DNA from: Symbiodinium natans
Lineage: Eukaryota > Sar > Dinophyceae > Suessiales > Symbiodiniaceae
Direction: 5' to 3'
Length of the DNA: 64,000 bases
Assembly (NCBI GenBank): GCA_905221605.1
Contig: CAJNDS010000644.1
Span: forward strand, 35,714 to 99,713
Shown here piece after piece: positions 9,238 to 17,741 of this stretch. Position numbers and translations under genes: made by a program. Each line of letters begins with the position of its first letter. Within the stretch, counting starts at the first letter, position 1. The notes beneath the pieces were generated by a model, which had not been told where the DNA came from, made no database searches, and worked only from the letters and a program-made list of their open reading frames with translations.

Positions 9238-10515
9238 ATGGCCCATCGCCCACGCTTGGACGACCCGGCCGTGTTGGAGGCTCTCTTGACGCAGTACTCG
9301 GCGCCCGACGATCTGGCTGCAAAGCTCAAGTCCGCCGGGTACAACACCCTGTCTGCGCTCGTCTTCGCGGCCCCCGACGTCGCCGACGAGCCCCAGCTGC
9401 TACGCAGCCTTCTGTCTCTTCCCGCACCTACGGAGCTAACCACTCCAGCTTGCTCGGCCGTTCGCCGCCTCCTCATGGAGGCGAGATTGCTTCTGCCTGG
9501 TGTGCCGCCCAGCCTGCCTGCCGCCACCTCCGCGGCTCCTTCTGCCCCTATGCCGTCGCAGCCGGCCGTGCCTAAACTGTCCACGGCAGAACTTTCTCAG
9601 CTCCGCACGGACTTCATGGCGGCCTACCCCGGAGAGCTCCTTAACTCTGCTACCACGCCGTGCTTGGAAATGTGTGCCGCCATAAAGCATTTACATGACT
9701 CCGCCTGTTCTCCCTGGCTGCCGTGGCGTCAACGTGCATCGGAAGCCGACCGCGCCGCCTGGTCAGAATCCCGCCGGCCGCGCTCGGATGGCCAACTTCT
9801 TCGCGCCTTACTGTCAGACGAGTTTGAAGCGCCCGCTCCTACCTCCGCCGCCGGTCTCAACGGCCCGCTGGAGTCTGTGCTTCGCCGCAACCTCTCCCTC
9901 TTCGCTACTGCCTTGGCGATGACAAAGATCACTCACTTGATCACCATCAAGCGCTTCACGGAGAAGTTCATATCTACTGCCCTGGCGGTTCCGCCTGACC
10001 CGTCGCTCCGACCGCCGACATTGAATGAGATATTGGCCGCAGACCGCGCCGTGTGGATATCCGTGCATGAATTGGTTCGAGACCATAGTTGGTCGCTAGA
10101 GGACGCGCTCAACGAGATCTCCACTTGCCGCCAGGACATCTCTGCCCTCCTGCAGCCGCGTCCGCGTACATCCAAAGCACACGCGGACCCTAACGCCCCT
10201 AACCCCCGTGCCCCTAACAACCGCCGCCCGGACCGTTCCCGCTCTGCCCGCAACGACGAGGCTCGCAAGCATGCGCCAAAATCCAAAGGTCGGGGCCGCG
10301 GGAAAGACAGGTCCGATGCCTCCTCTTCTGTGCCCGGCTTCGATGCCGCTTGGTTCCAAAAGATTGGCAAACGTGAGTTGTGCAAGCGATACGCTCTGGG
10401 CAAGTGTTCGAACCCTAACTGCCGCTATGCTCACCTCTGCCCGCTTCCCTTGCCGTCCGGCAAGCCCTGTGGGCAGAAGCACACCGTTGCTGAGCATAAA
10501 AACACCGCGTATTGA
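9238..10515 (+). CDS. Retrotransposon gag-like protein with CCCH zinc finger
   Basis: 425 residues from the ATG at 9238 (GGTGCCATGG). The in-frame TTG at 9226 is not needed. The N-terminal 300 residues are mainly helical and hydrophobic, with no signature I can name. Residues 305-360 are Arg/Lys/Pro-rich. The C-terminus has CKRYALGKCSNPNCRYAH, a C-x7-C-x4-C-x3-H zinc finger close to the RNA-binding CCCH type, followed by a second Cys/His set (CPLPLP ... C ... H ... H). A helical body, basic region and terminal zinc finger immediately upstream of the RT frame fit a gag or nucleocapsid role. The stop at 10515 and the 67-base gap to the next open frame rule out a simple frameshift into the RT ORF. 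Confidence 0.7.
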   Translation: MAHRPRLDDPAVLEALLTQYSAPDDLAAKLKSAGYNTLSALVFAAPDVADEPQLLRSLLSLPAPTELTTPACSAVRRLLMEARLLLPGVPPSLPAATSAAPSAPMPSQPAVPKLSTAELSQLRTDFMAAYPGELLNSATTPCLEMCAAIKHLHDSACSPWLPWRQRASEADRAAWSESRRPRSDGQLLRALLSDEFEAPAPTSAAGLNGPLESVLRRNLSLFATALAMTKITHLITIKRFTEKFISTALAVPPDPSLRPPTLNEILAADRAVWISVHELVRDHSWSLEDALNEISTCRQDISALLQPRPRTSKAHADPNAPNPRAPNNRRPDRSRSARNDEARKHAPKSKGRGRGKDRSDASSSVPGFDAAWFQKIGKRELCKRYALGKCSNPNCRYAHLCPLPLPSGKPCGQKHTVAEHKNTAY

Positions 10516-10582
10516 CTATCCTCCGGTTCGGGCAACCCTTTGCTCGTGTCCTCTGACTCCGATACCGAGTCTGGCAGCATAG

Positions 10583-13500
10583 CAGCCCCTGCTGCCCCCC
10601 CCTCTGACTTCACTGCCTCGTCCGTGTCAAGCTGCTTTCCCGCCCGCGGCCCCCGCGTCCGGCCAGGAGCAATCTGGCCTGGCCACGCACCCTCAATTCG
10701 TGACTGCTAATCACGGCCCCACTTGCGCAAAGGCCCCGGCACGCCCCGCACCGCCGGGCGTTTGTGAGCAACCGGTGTCACCGAATGGGTTCCCTGCCCA
10801 GCACAACACCTTCTCTCTGCCATCACATGTGCCGGCACGTTCGGTCGCCCCGAGCGTCTGTGAGCAACCGGCTTCTGCCCCAAGCCTTGCACCCGCTCTG
10901 CCTGCCCACTCACCTTTGCCGGCACGCCCGGTCATCCCGAGCGTCTGTGAGCAACCGGCTTCCGGCCTTTTCAGCCCTTCGCCCTCTGCAAGCTTGCCCC
11001 ATGACTGCTCCTCGGGTCACCACGGCCCTATTCCAGCCGTTCGCATGTTTTTGGACCTATTTTCAGGTTCCTCGGCCCCTGTTTGCAATGCCATCCGCAC
11101 ATTGCTTCTTGCACGTTTTGAGCCGGTGGATCTTCTCGCGGGGTCCGCTTTAGATGTTTCTGACGATGCCACGTATTCCACACTCTGTCGGCTTTGTGCT
11201 TCCGGGCTTGTGGGTGCCTGTTGTGCCGCACCTCCATGCTCAGCTTATTCACGCGCACGCCTCATGAAGTCCGGCCCTCCTCCGGTGCGCACACCATCAT
11301 TCCCATTGGGCCTGCCTAACTTGTCTGCGCAGCAGCAACGCGAGCTTCACATGTCCGCACTCTTGCACCAACGCACACGTCATTTGCTGTCCCTTGTGGC
11401 CGCGCGCGGGGGCTTGATATTTCTGGAAAATCCGGCCTCTAGCCTGCTCTGGCTCGACCCCGAGGTCATGGCCTGGGTTCGTGCATTTGCTCCCTTTGGT
11501 GCTTCCGTTGCCTGCTGTGCACATGGTCTGGACTATAAGAAAGCCTGGCTTTTTTGGTGTAACCGGCCTTCGGTTGCAGCTCTTGCGGTTGCATGCCCGC
11601 ACTTGCCCGGCTACCACCGTCCTCTGTCTGCACAACGGTCCGCGGATGGCATGTTCTTGACTCGAGCGACGGCGTGCTACCCGCCCTCCCTGGCTAGTGC
11701 CATTGCATCCCTCTGCGTCCCGTTTGTGTCCATAGAAGACCGTGAATACACGATCTCCACATGGGTCGCCCTTCTGCCGCCGCGCCTGCCCTGGCCGCCA
11801 TATCCGTTTCCGGTGGAGGATGGGGCTGGCATGGGCAGCGCCGCATGCCACACTCATCCCCAGAGTGAAGACCACTTTAAGGCCTTACGGCACGCTTGGT
11901 CTGCCCGCCTTTTAAGTTCCGGTTTGGTTCCTAAAATAGTAACCGCACTCTCTTCCGGGTCTAAGTCCGCCCCCATTTCTGAAGCTGAGCTAGCCCCGTT
12001 CTTCCATGATCTGCGTGAATTTTTGCAAGTCCGCCAAGCTGACACCTGGACCGCCTTGCTTTCCATAGACGAAGGCCAGCCCTTTCGGTTGTCTCTGTGG
12101 CATACCCTTTGTCTTATATTTAAGGATGCTGACGCTGGTTTGTTCCCTCACTTACACGCTGGCGTGCCGCTTGGTTCCTCTGACGCCATTCCCCCATGCC
12201 CGCTCTTGCAAGCCTCACATGCCTCCCCCCCAGCTGACGCCGAGTTGTGCCACTGCGAATCCGCCTGGAAGTCAGCGCTTGACAATGCTGAAATTGTCGA
12301 CAAACTGCTACAGGAAGAGCTGGACGCTGGCTGGATTTGCGAGGTTACGGGGGGGGATGACGAGCTGAAGCGGCAAAACAAGCACTCCGCCGTCGGCAAA
12401 CTGGGGGTAGTTCTCTCTGAGGGCCGCCCGCCACGACTTGTCGTTGATAGCTCCATATCAGGAGTTACTAACGCCACGCACTTGCCCAATCGGTCCGCAA
12501 ACCCCACATTGTTAGATGTCCGCCGCTGCCTTCCGATCTCTGATGCCCGTGAGCGCCTCGTGGCTCTGGTCCTGGATGTTAGCAAGGCACACCGCCGCAT
12601 CAAGATTTTGCCCGCAGATCAAGGCCTTCTCTGCTTCCGCCATCGTGGCCGCCTATACCAGTGCAAAACTTTGAACTTCGGCGCACGCGCCTCCGGTTTT
12701 TACTGGGCCCGCGTCGCAGGTTTGCTGGTCCGCCTTGTTCACCGGTTTTGGTGGGTCAGTCATTCTGCCATGATTTACGTGGACGATCTGCTTTCCATTC
12801 TCGAAAAATCCTCTGCCCCGCTGCTTGCTGCGCTGCTGGTCGTTTTGCTCCAAGTTCTAAATGTGCCGATGAGTTGGCACAAAGCCAAACTGTCTGCCTC
12901 CGTTGTCTGGATAGGCTGGCAGATGGATTTTCGCACTTTCACAGTCAGGTTGGAGCCTGCCAAACTTCAGCGGTTGTTGTCTCTGCTCCGCCAATGCTAC
13001 CGCTCTGCGAAGCTGCCCGCCACTACCTTGGAAAAGCTTACCGGCAAGCTGCTTTGGCTTTCTAACCTTTTCCGGGCGTTTCGACCGTCTTTGGCTCCCC
13101 TGTACCAGGACCAATACTGCCCTCCACTTGTACATGTGCCCCTTTCTACGCAGGCTTGGCAGCGCCTGCAAGCTGCTCTTTCCAATGACCTCCGGGTCAT
13201 TGCGCCGTCGGGTCTTGCCTCTGCCCCCCTGGGCAGCCGCTTATTTCGGGTGGCTCAAACCGCCGTGCAATCCAAAGAGGAGTTGCCACAGTTTCCTCCC
13301 TCCGCACGCCGGTTATGGGTCCAAATCTCCGATCTTGCGCACCCCGATCGTGTCATTTCTGACGCTTCACGTGCAGTTATGGATATGTGGCTCCAGCTCT
13401 GCCGTTCCGGTACGGACTTCAGATCTCTCATGCTGTCTCCGCACTTTAATTGTGAGGCATTTGCTGACGCGTGTGCGAGCGATTCCTCTGCAGGGTTGGG

Positions 13501-14014
13501 AGGGTTTGTCCGCCTGCCATCAGGCCAAACTCTCTTCTTCCAGGCTAAGTTCTCACAGGCGGAACTTCACGCCCTATTTTCGTGGTTCCCTCCTGATCAC
13601 TCACCTCAACACTACATTGCAGCCTGGGAACTTCTTGCTCAGTGCGCCTTGCTGCATCTTTTGGCCTGCTTGTTGCCTGCTGGACATCCGCCTCTGCATG
13701 TCACATTTCGCTGTGACAATTCCGCTACGGATGCCGCATCCTGGAAGGGTCTCTCCCTTGCGACAGGCATGTGCGCTCTACTGCGTTCATTCTTCCTTCT
13801 GCAGGAGCGGCAGTACATATCCGTCCACATAGACCATGTCCCGGGGTTTCGAAATGACCTCGCTGATGGTTTGAGTCGCGGCTATGATCCTCAGCTTTTG
13901 GGTTTCCCTCCTTCGGCACGCTGCCAAATTCCCTGGTCTGCCCTGCCTTCATCCTTTGCCTGCCACACATACCCTTTGGAGCTAGATCTTTCCAGCTGGT
14001 TGGCGTCTGCTTGA
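10583..14014 (+). CDS. Retrotransposon polyprotein: C5-methyltransferase-like, reverse transcriptase and RNase H
   Basis: The frame opens after a TAG at 10580 and has no ATG until 11045. How translation starts is unclear: GTG at 10700, splicing, or the ATG at 11045, which would begin exactly at the methyltransferase. Counting from 10700, residues 115-340 carry FLDLFSG (AdoMet site), GACCAAPPCSAYS (PC catalytic loop) and FLENP, the order of motifs I, IV and VI in C5-cytosine methyltransferases. Residues 530-790 are reverse transcriptase with LVLDVSKAHRR, FGARASGFYWAR and the catalytic IYVDDLL near 692. Residues 915-1060 are RNase H with acidic residues in FADACASDS, AAWELLAQ, RCDNSATDAA and NDLADGLSR. 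Before the methyltransferase, CEQP[AV]S repeats three times (DNA period 87-96). This is the replication enzyme of the element. The methyltransferase could act on the cDNA or on chromatin, which is inference. Confidence 0.88.
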   Translation, partial: QPLLPPPLTSLPRPCQAAFPPAAPASGQEQSGLATHPQFVTANHGPTCAKAPARPAPPGVCEQPVSPNGFPAQHNTFSLPSHVPARSVAPSVCEQPASAPSLAPALPAHSPLPARPVIPSVCEQPASGLFSPSPSASLPHDCSSGHHGPIPAVRMFLDLFSGSSAPVCNAIRTLLLARFEPVDLLAGSALDVSDDATYSTLCRLCASGLVGACCAAPPCSAYSRARLMKSGPPPVRTPSFPLGLPNLSAQQQRELHMSALLHQRTRHLLSLVAARGGLIFLENPASSLLWLDPEVMAWVRAFAPFGASVACCAHGLDYKKAWLFWCNRPSVAALAVACPHLPGYHRPLSAQRSADGMFLTRATACYPPSLASAIASLCVPFVSIEDREYTISTWVALLPPRLPWPPYPFPVEDGAGMGSAACHTHPQSEDHFKALRHAWSARLLSSGLVPKIVTALSSGSKSAPISEAELAPFFHDLREFLQVRQADTWTALLSIDEGQPFRLSLWHTLCLIFKDADAGLFPHLHAGVPLGSSDAIPPCPLLQASHASPPADAELCHCESAWKSALDNAEIVDKLLQEELDAGWICEVTGGDDELKRQNKHSAVGKLGVVLSEGRPPRLVVDSSISGVTNATHLPNRSANPTLLDVRRCLPISDARERLVALVLDVSKAHRRIKILPADQGLLCFRHRGRLYQCKTLNFGARASGFYWARVAGLLVRLVHRFWWVSHSAMIYVDDLLSILEKSSAPLLAALLVVLLQVLNVPMSWHKAKLSASVVWIGWQMDFRTFTVRLEPAKLQRLLSLLRQCYRSAKLPATTLEKLTGKLLWLSNLFRAFRPSLAPLYQDQYCPPLVHVPLSTQAWQRLQAALSNDLRVIAPSGLASAPLGSRLFRVAQTAVQSKEELPQFPPSARRLWVQISDLAHPDRVISDASRAVMDMWLQLCRSGTDFRSLMLSPHFNCEAFADACASDSSAGLGGFVRLPSGQTLFFQAKFSQAELHALFSWFPPDHSPQHYIAAWELLAQCALLHLLACLLPAGHPPLHVTFRCDNSATDAASWKGLSLATGMCALLRSFFLLQERQYISVHIDHVPGFRNDLADGLSRGYDPQLLGFPPSARCQIPWSALPSSFACHTYPLELDLSSWLASA

Positions 14015-14067
14015 AGAATGCTGGCCCTAGTCCCCCTGTCGGGTCAAGCGTGCCGCCTGAAATATTT

Positions 14068-14246
14068 GGTGCTCTCGACCAGCATTCTTTCCGCTTTTCT
14101 GCCCGGGTGCTTCTGCCCGCAGGCTGACCAACCGAAGCACCGCCAGGGATTCTTCCGCCAGCTTGGAAAAGATGGGAGCGCGTGCGGTCCTTCCTTTTCG
14201 AGTCACACACTGGACATTCGTAACGGACTAGTGCGGGTAGTGAACG
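14068..14246 (+). repeat. Split direct repeat B1
   Basis: 179 bp, repeated at 14584-14763 with one extra C in B2. It starts GGTGCTCTCGACCAGC and ends GTGCGGGTAGTGAACG. The last three bases overlap the first three of A2, so B1 and A2 abut as they would in a circular intermediate. Confidence 0.92.
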
Positions 14247-14391
14247 TGGATGTACTTGTACAAGTGTGTTTGCTGCCCGCACGCAACGGCATAGCATGTC
14301 CCGCCTGTAGACTCCCTTCCCGCCTGCTGCGCAGCTGCTGGCTCGACAGGCGGATATGCTACGCTAGTCCGTTCGGATTCAGTTTGAACTT
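14244..14391 (+). repeat. Split direct repeat A2
   Basis: Identical to A1 (3163-3310). It sits directly after B1. The 192 bases that follow (14392-14583), before B2, have no counterpart at the left end and contain a pyrimidine-rich stretch but no recognised gene. Confidence 0.92.
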
Positions 14392-14583
14392 CCGCCGCCT
14401 CCCCTCCAACCTGCCTCTGTCTTCCTTGCCGCACGAAGTTTCTTCGCTGCCTCCCTCCGGTCCGATTGGTCCAAAGTGTCCATTCGTGCCGGTGTCGGAA
14501 GGAACCTCTCTACGCTGTAGCTCCGTAGACTTCTGGGGTACTGTACATTCCATCTGAGGTCTAGTTGTTTTTCACATCATGCT

Positions 14584-14763
14584 GGTGCTCTCGACCAGCA
14601 TTCTTTCCGCTTTTCCTGCCCGGGTGCTTCTGCCCGCAGGCTGACCAACCGAAGCACCGCCAGGGATTCTTCCGCCAGCTTGGAAAAGATGGGAGCGCGT
14701 GCGGTCCTTCCTTTTCGAGTCACACACTGGACATTCGTAACGGACTAGTGCGGGTAGTGAACG
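14584..14763 (+). repeat. Split direct repeat B2 (right end of retrotransposon)
   Basis: A copy of B1. It ends TAGTGAACG, and the host array resumes immediately with CCTTTTGAACTGCTGCC. Confidence 0.92.
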
Positions 14764-14938
14764 CCTTTTGAACTGCTGCCCAAACCCTCCAAAAAAGGCC
14801 CAGCACGTATTAGGCCTCTTAAACTGCTGCCTAAACCCTCCGCAGAAGGCCCAGCAAGTATTACGCCTCTTAAATTGCTGCCCAAAGGCCCAGCAAGTAT
14901 TAGGCCTCTTAAACTGCTGCCTAAACCCTCCGCAGAGC
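14764..14938. repeat. ~50-60-bp tandem array, right of the retrotransposon
   Basis: Continuation of the array at 2889-3162, with units such as GGCCTCTTAAACTGCTGCC. The first unit lacks its beginning, which is found at the left junction. Confidence 0.9.
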
Positions 14939-15475
14939 GGGGGGCTTGGCTGCGGCTTCAGGGGGGAGCTTTAGGGGGGGCTTTAAGGGGGCTTAAAGAG
15001 AGGGGCTTAAAGGGGGGGCTTTAAGCCCCTTACAACGGGGGGGCCTTAAAGGGGGCTCTAAGGGGGCTTTTTAAAGGGGGGCTTAAAGGGGGGCTTAAAG
15101 GGGGGTTTAAAGGGGGGCTTAAAGGGGGGCTTAAAGGGGGGCTTAAAAGGGGGCTTAAAGGGGGGCTTAAAGGGGGGCTTAAAGGGGAGCTTAAAGGGGG
15201 GGTTGAAGGGGGCTTTAAGGGGGGGCTTAAGGGGGGGGCTTAAGGGGGGGGCTTAAAGGGGGGGCTTAAGGGGGGGCTTAAGGGGGGGCTTAAGGGGGGG
15301 CTTAAGGGGGGGCTTAAGGGGGGCTTAAGGGGGGGCTTAAGGGCTTTCACCCTTTCCCCCCCCCCCCCGAAGGGACCCCCTTTGCAGGGACCCCTTTGAA
15401 GGGGGGCTTAAGGGGGGCTTAAAGGGGGGCTTAAAGGGGGGCTTAAGCCCCCCTTTGCCCAAAGGGGGGGGGCCC
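14939..15475. repeat. Long G-rich array of GGGGGGCTTAA(A) units
   Basis: Roughly forty copies of a 12-13-base unit on the plus strand, with a short reverse-oriented C-rich patch near 15345-15395 and again near 15445. GGGGGCTTAAGCCCCC can fold on itself and the G runs could form quadruplexes. Confidence 0.9.
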
Positions 15476-16225
15476 ATCCTCAATTTAGATTGAAGGCTAC
15501 CTTGGGAGGGAAAGCACCGGTCTAGTGCGACAACAGTCAACATTGCCGCTGCAGCATTTCGACAGACCACCCGTTCTTGGAATGTCTGCTAAGACTGCTG
15601 CAAGCATGCAACCTGCAGGCTTCCAACTTCTTCAGATGATTGCGTGATCAATCGCATTTTACAATTTCCTTCACGACTTGGTGCGCATTGGCTCTGAACA
15701 GGGGCGGAAGGAGACGTTGACTTCTTGCAAAGCAGCCAGGTCAGTGGTCCCTTACTTGCGGCGCACCATTTCTTGTGGTTCCGGATCAGGGGACGTTGGG
15801 AGTCTTCCGACTTGGAGGAGAGCTGCCGTGGACTTCGAGGTGCTGTTTTGCTGTGTGCCGCCGCGGAAGGCTTTGTGGCAAGTGGCATATCGAGAAGCTT
15901 CTTCAATGGAAGGACACGACAAAACACATTGGCACGTGCCGTAATGTTAGACCACTCCAGATGAAAGGCCGAAAAATGCTCCAGGTGTTTGATGGCATCA
16001 CAAGACCCACAAGACCGGCCTACTGTGCTACTGATGTAGTAAAGAGGCGTCCGCTCTGAAAAATAAAAGTCCTTCGAAGGCCTGTAATTTCTTTTTGAAG
16101 ATGAGAGAGAAGGGACTTCTTCTAAATTCCACACCCGAATCTGTTTTGTTTTTTGGATCTCATTTTTTCATTCTTCGAAACTGAGAGAAGACTGGAGATG
16201 CTCCCGTCTCCACCTTCCAAGCCTT

Positions 16226-16226
<1 letters not shown>
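15476..16226. other. No gene recognised; contains one tandem-unit copy
   Basis: A minus-strand frame (15589-16134) is open for about 180 codons but begins at GTG and matches nothing I know. From about 16096 to 16196 there is a further copy of the unit found at 2003-2530. Confidence 0.4.

Positions 16227-16309
<83 letters not shown>
16227..16309. repeat. Poly-G tract of 83 bases
   Basis: An uninterrupted G run as assembled. The true length may differ, since such tracts are error-prone. Confidence 0.9.
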
Positions 16310-16310
<1 letters not shown>

Positions 16311-16556
16311 GAGGACGAAGGCTTCCAAGGCTTTGAAGGGTGAGGACGAAGGGGCTTCGAAGGCTTCGAAGGTGAGGACGAAGGGGGCTTCGAAGGCGAG
16401 GACGAAGGGGGGAGGGCTTCGAAGGCTTCAAAGGTGAGGACGAAGGGTTCGGCTTCGAAGGGTGAGGACAAAGGGGAGGGGGGGGCTTCGAAGGGTGAGG
16501 AGGAAGGGGGCTTCGAAGGCTTCGAAGGTGAGGACGAAGGGGGCTTCGAAGGGTAA
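16310..16556. repeat. Minisatellite of GGTGAGGACGAAGG / GGCTTCGAAGG units
   Basis: About ten irregular units alternating GTGAGGACGAAGG and GCTTCGAAGG, directly after the poly-G tract. Confidence 0.85.
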
Positions 16557-16917
16557 CGGGATGCAGCCCCCATCTATCTAAAATACTCAGTGCCAGGCCA
16601 TTCGCATATTGCACACAATTGGACTTGCATCGCTCATGCTCATCAATGGCTGTCAGGGTTTTCCACTTCAGAGACTTCAGGTGATCGGCATCTCTAGTGG
16701 CCTTGGGATGCACTTAACCAGATGAGGTTTGGTCCTGAGCATTCAATGTCAGAACGTGCAACATCTGCCGAACATATGGGTTCATGTACCCTGACAGGTA
16801 CTTCTTGATTCTGCAGTCGCACGACGACCCGCCTGCAAATTGTCACAAGCCTTTGAATCCACAGTAGGACCATGTTCACTGCCATTTTTTCACTACAGGT
16901 TTGGAAGGAACGTCCAA
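16557..16917. other. No feature recognised
   Basis: 360 bases of non-repetitive sequence with only short frames in both strands. Confidence 0.4.
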
Positions 16918-17002
16918 GCCCAATAGCAGCAGCAGCAATAGCAGCAGCAGCAGCAGCAGCAATAGCAGCAGCAGCAATAGCAGCAGCAGCAATAGCAGCA
17001 GT
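16918..17002. repeat. AGC/AAT trinucleotide array
   Basis: Interrupted AGC repeats with AAT interspersed (AGCAGCAGCAATAGCAGC). On the minus strand this reads as the CTG/ATT type of the array at 17686-18236. Confidence 0.9.
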
Positions 17003-17027
17003 CAGACCATTCTGCACTTTGTTCGCA

Positions 17028-17486
17028 CTGTTCACTGCCATGCACTAGTCCGTTACGAATGTCCCTTATGCTGAATCAGAAACAAGGCACGCGCTGTTTT
17101 TCGTCATGGCAGAAAAGATCTGGGTCGGTACTTCGGAAAGAGAGACGGATCTAAGGAGCACCCCGGGCAACGGAAGGGCCAGAGACAGAATGCTGGGCTG
17201 CTGGAAACAGCAGAGTCACAGCATGATGGTTCGAAACAGTTCACATCGGGCTGCAGGACAAATTCCTACTTTGAGCGATTCGTGATGGAGACCGACGCCG
17301 GACGCCGGCCACAGCGACGACGAAGTTCTGGCAAAAGCGGATATTTTGAAAGAGAAACGGACTGGCACACGTCAGCAGTTCCGCCCTGCGAGCCAGCAGC
17401 TGCTGTACGGGCGGACTCGCCGACGGTACATGCTGTGTCGTTGAGTGCGGGCAGCAAACACACTTGTACAAGTACATCCACGTTTA
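17028..17486 (-). mobile_element. Solo A-B remnant of a related split-repeat retrotransposon
   Basis: Read on the minus strand, 17484-17446 matches the first 39 bases of repeat A nearly perfectly, and diverged A similarity continues to about 17375. At the other end, 17030-17062 matches the reverse of the B terminus (CACTAGTCCGTTACGAATGTCC). Diverged B similarity follows inward, for example around the poly-motif ending GAATGCTGG. The unit is about 455 bases, close to the 520 bases of A2-spacer-B2 in the full element. It therefore looks like a solo copy left by recombination between two A repeats of an older, related insertion. Confidence 0.65.
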
Positions 17487-17685
17487 CTGCCATGTGTTGG
17501 TTATGGCCGGGATTGGTGTGAGTGCTGCTGGTGTAGAACAGAGACAGGACTGAAGTGCTCGGGGATCCTGCTTGCATTCGGCGGCGTAAGCGCTAATGCA
17601 TCACTGGTGTCTGCCTCCGTGAATACTCCCTTGTGGCTGCAATGTCTGCAATGACACGGACTGGAACTGCAAAGTCGACCTCGAC

Positions 17686-17686
17686 T

Positions 17687-17741
<55 letters not shown>

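Larger units (their letters stand above)
3163..14763 (+). mobile_element. Complete tyrosine-recombinase retrotransposon with split direct repeats (PAT/Ngaro-like architecture)
   Basis: The 11,601-bp element is laid out A1 (3163-3310), five ORFs, B1 (14068-14246), A2 (14244-14391), spacer, B2 (14584-14763). Split direct repeats of this kind are known from PAT- and Ngaro-type members of the DIRS group, which integrate a circular DNA by tyrosine recombinase and make no target duplication. Here A1 and A2 are identical over 148 bp, B1 and B2 differ by one inserted base, and all five frames are open, so the insertion is recent. Products: Cys/His protein, tyrosine recombinase, second Cys/His protein, CCCH gag-like protein, and methyltransferase-RT-RNase H. 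The ends and the B1/A2 junction share ACG. The 192-bp spacer between A2 and B2 and the position of the recombinase upstream of gag and RT are unusual as far as I know. Superfamily placement within DIRS-like elements would need a phylogeny. Confidence 0.88.

Noticed and set aside
3163-14763. LTR retrotransposon (Ty3 or Ty1 type) or LINE as the class of the element
   Set aside because: There are no LTRs flanking the whole unit, no target duplication, no DDE integrase or aspartic protease; a tyrosine recombinase and A1...B1-A2-B2 repeats are present instead.
15589-16134. 181-codon minus-strand frame
   Set aside because: Starts at GTG, no motif, and overlaps a dispersed repeat copy at its start.
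16122-16713. Poly-Gly and poly-Pro open frames
   Set aside because: They are produced by the 83-base poly-G tract and the adjoining minisatellite.
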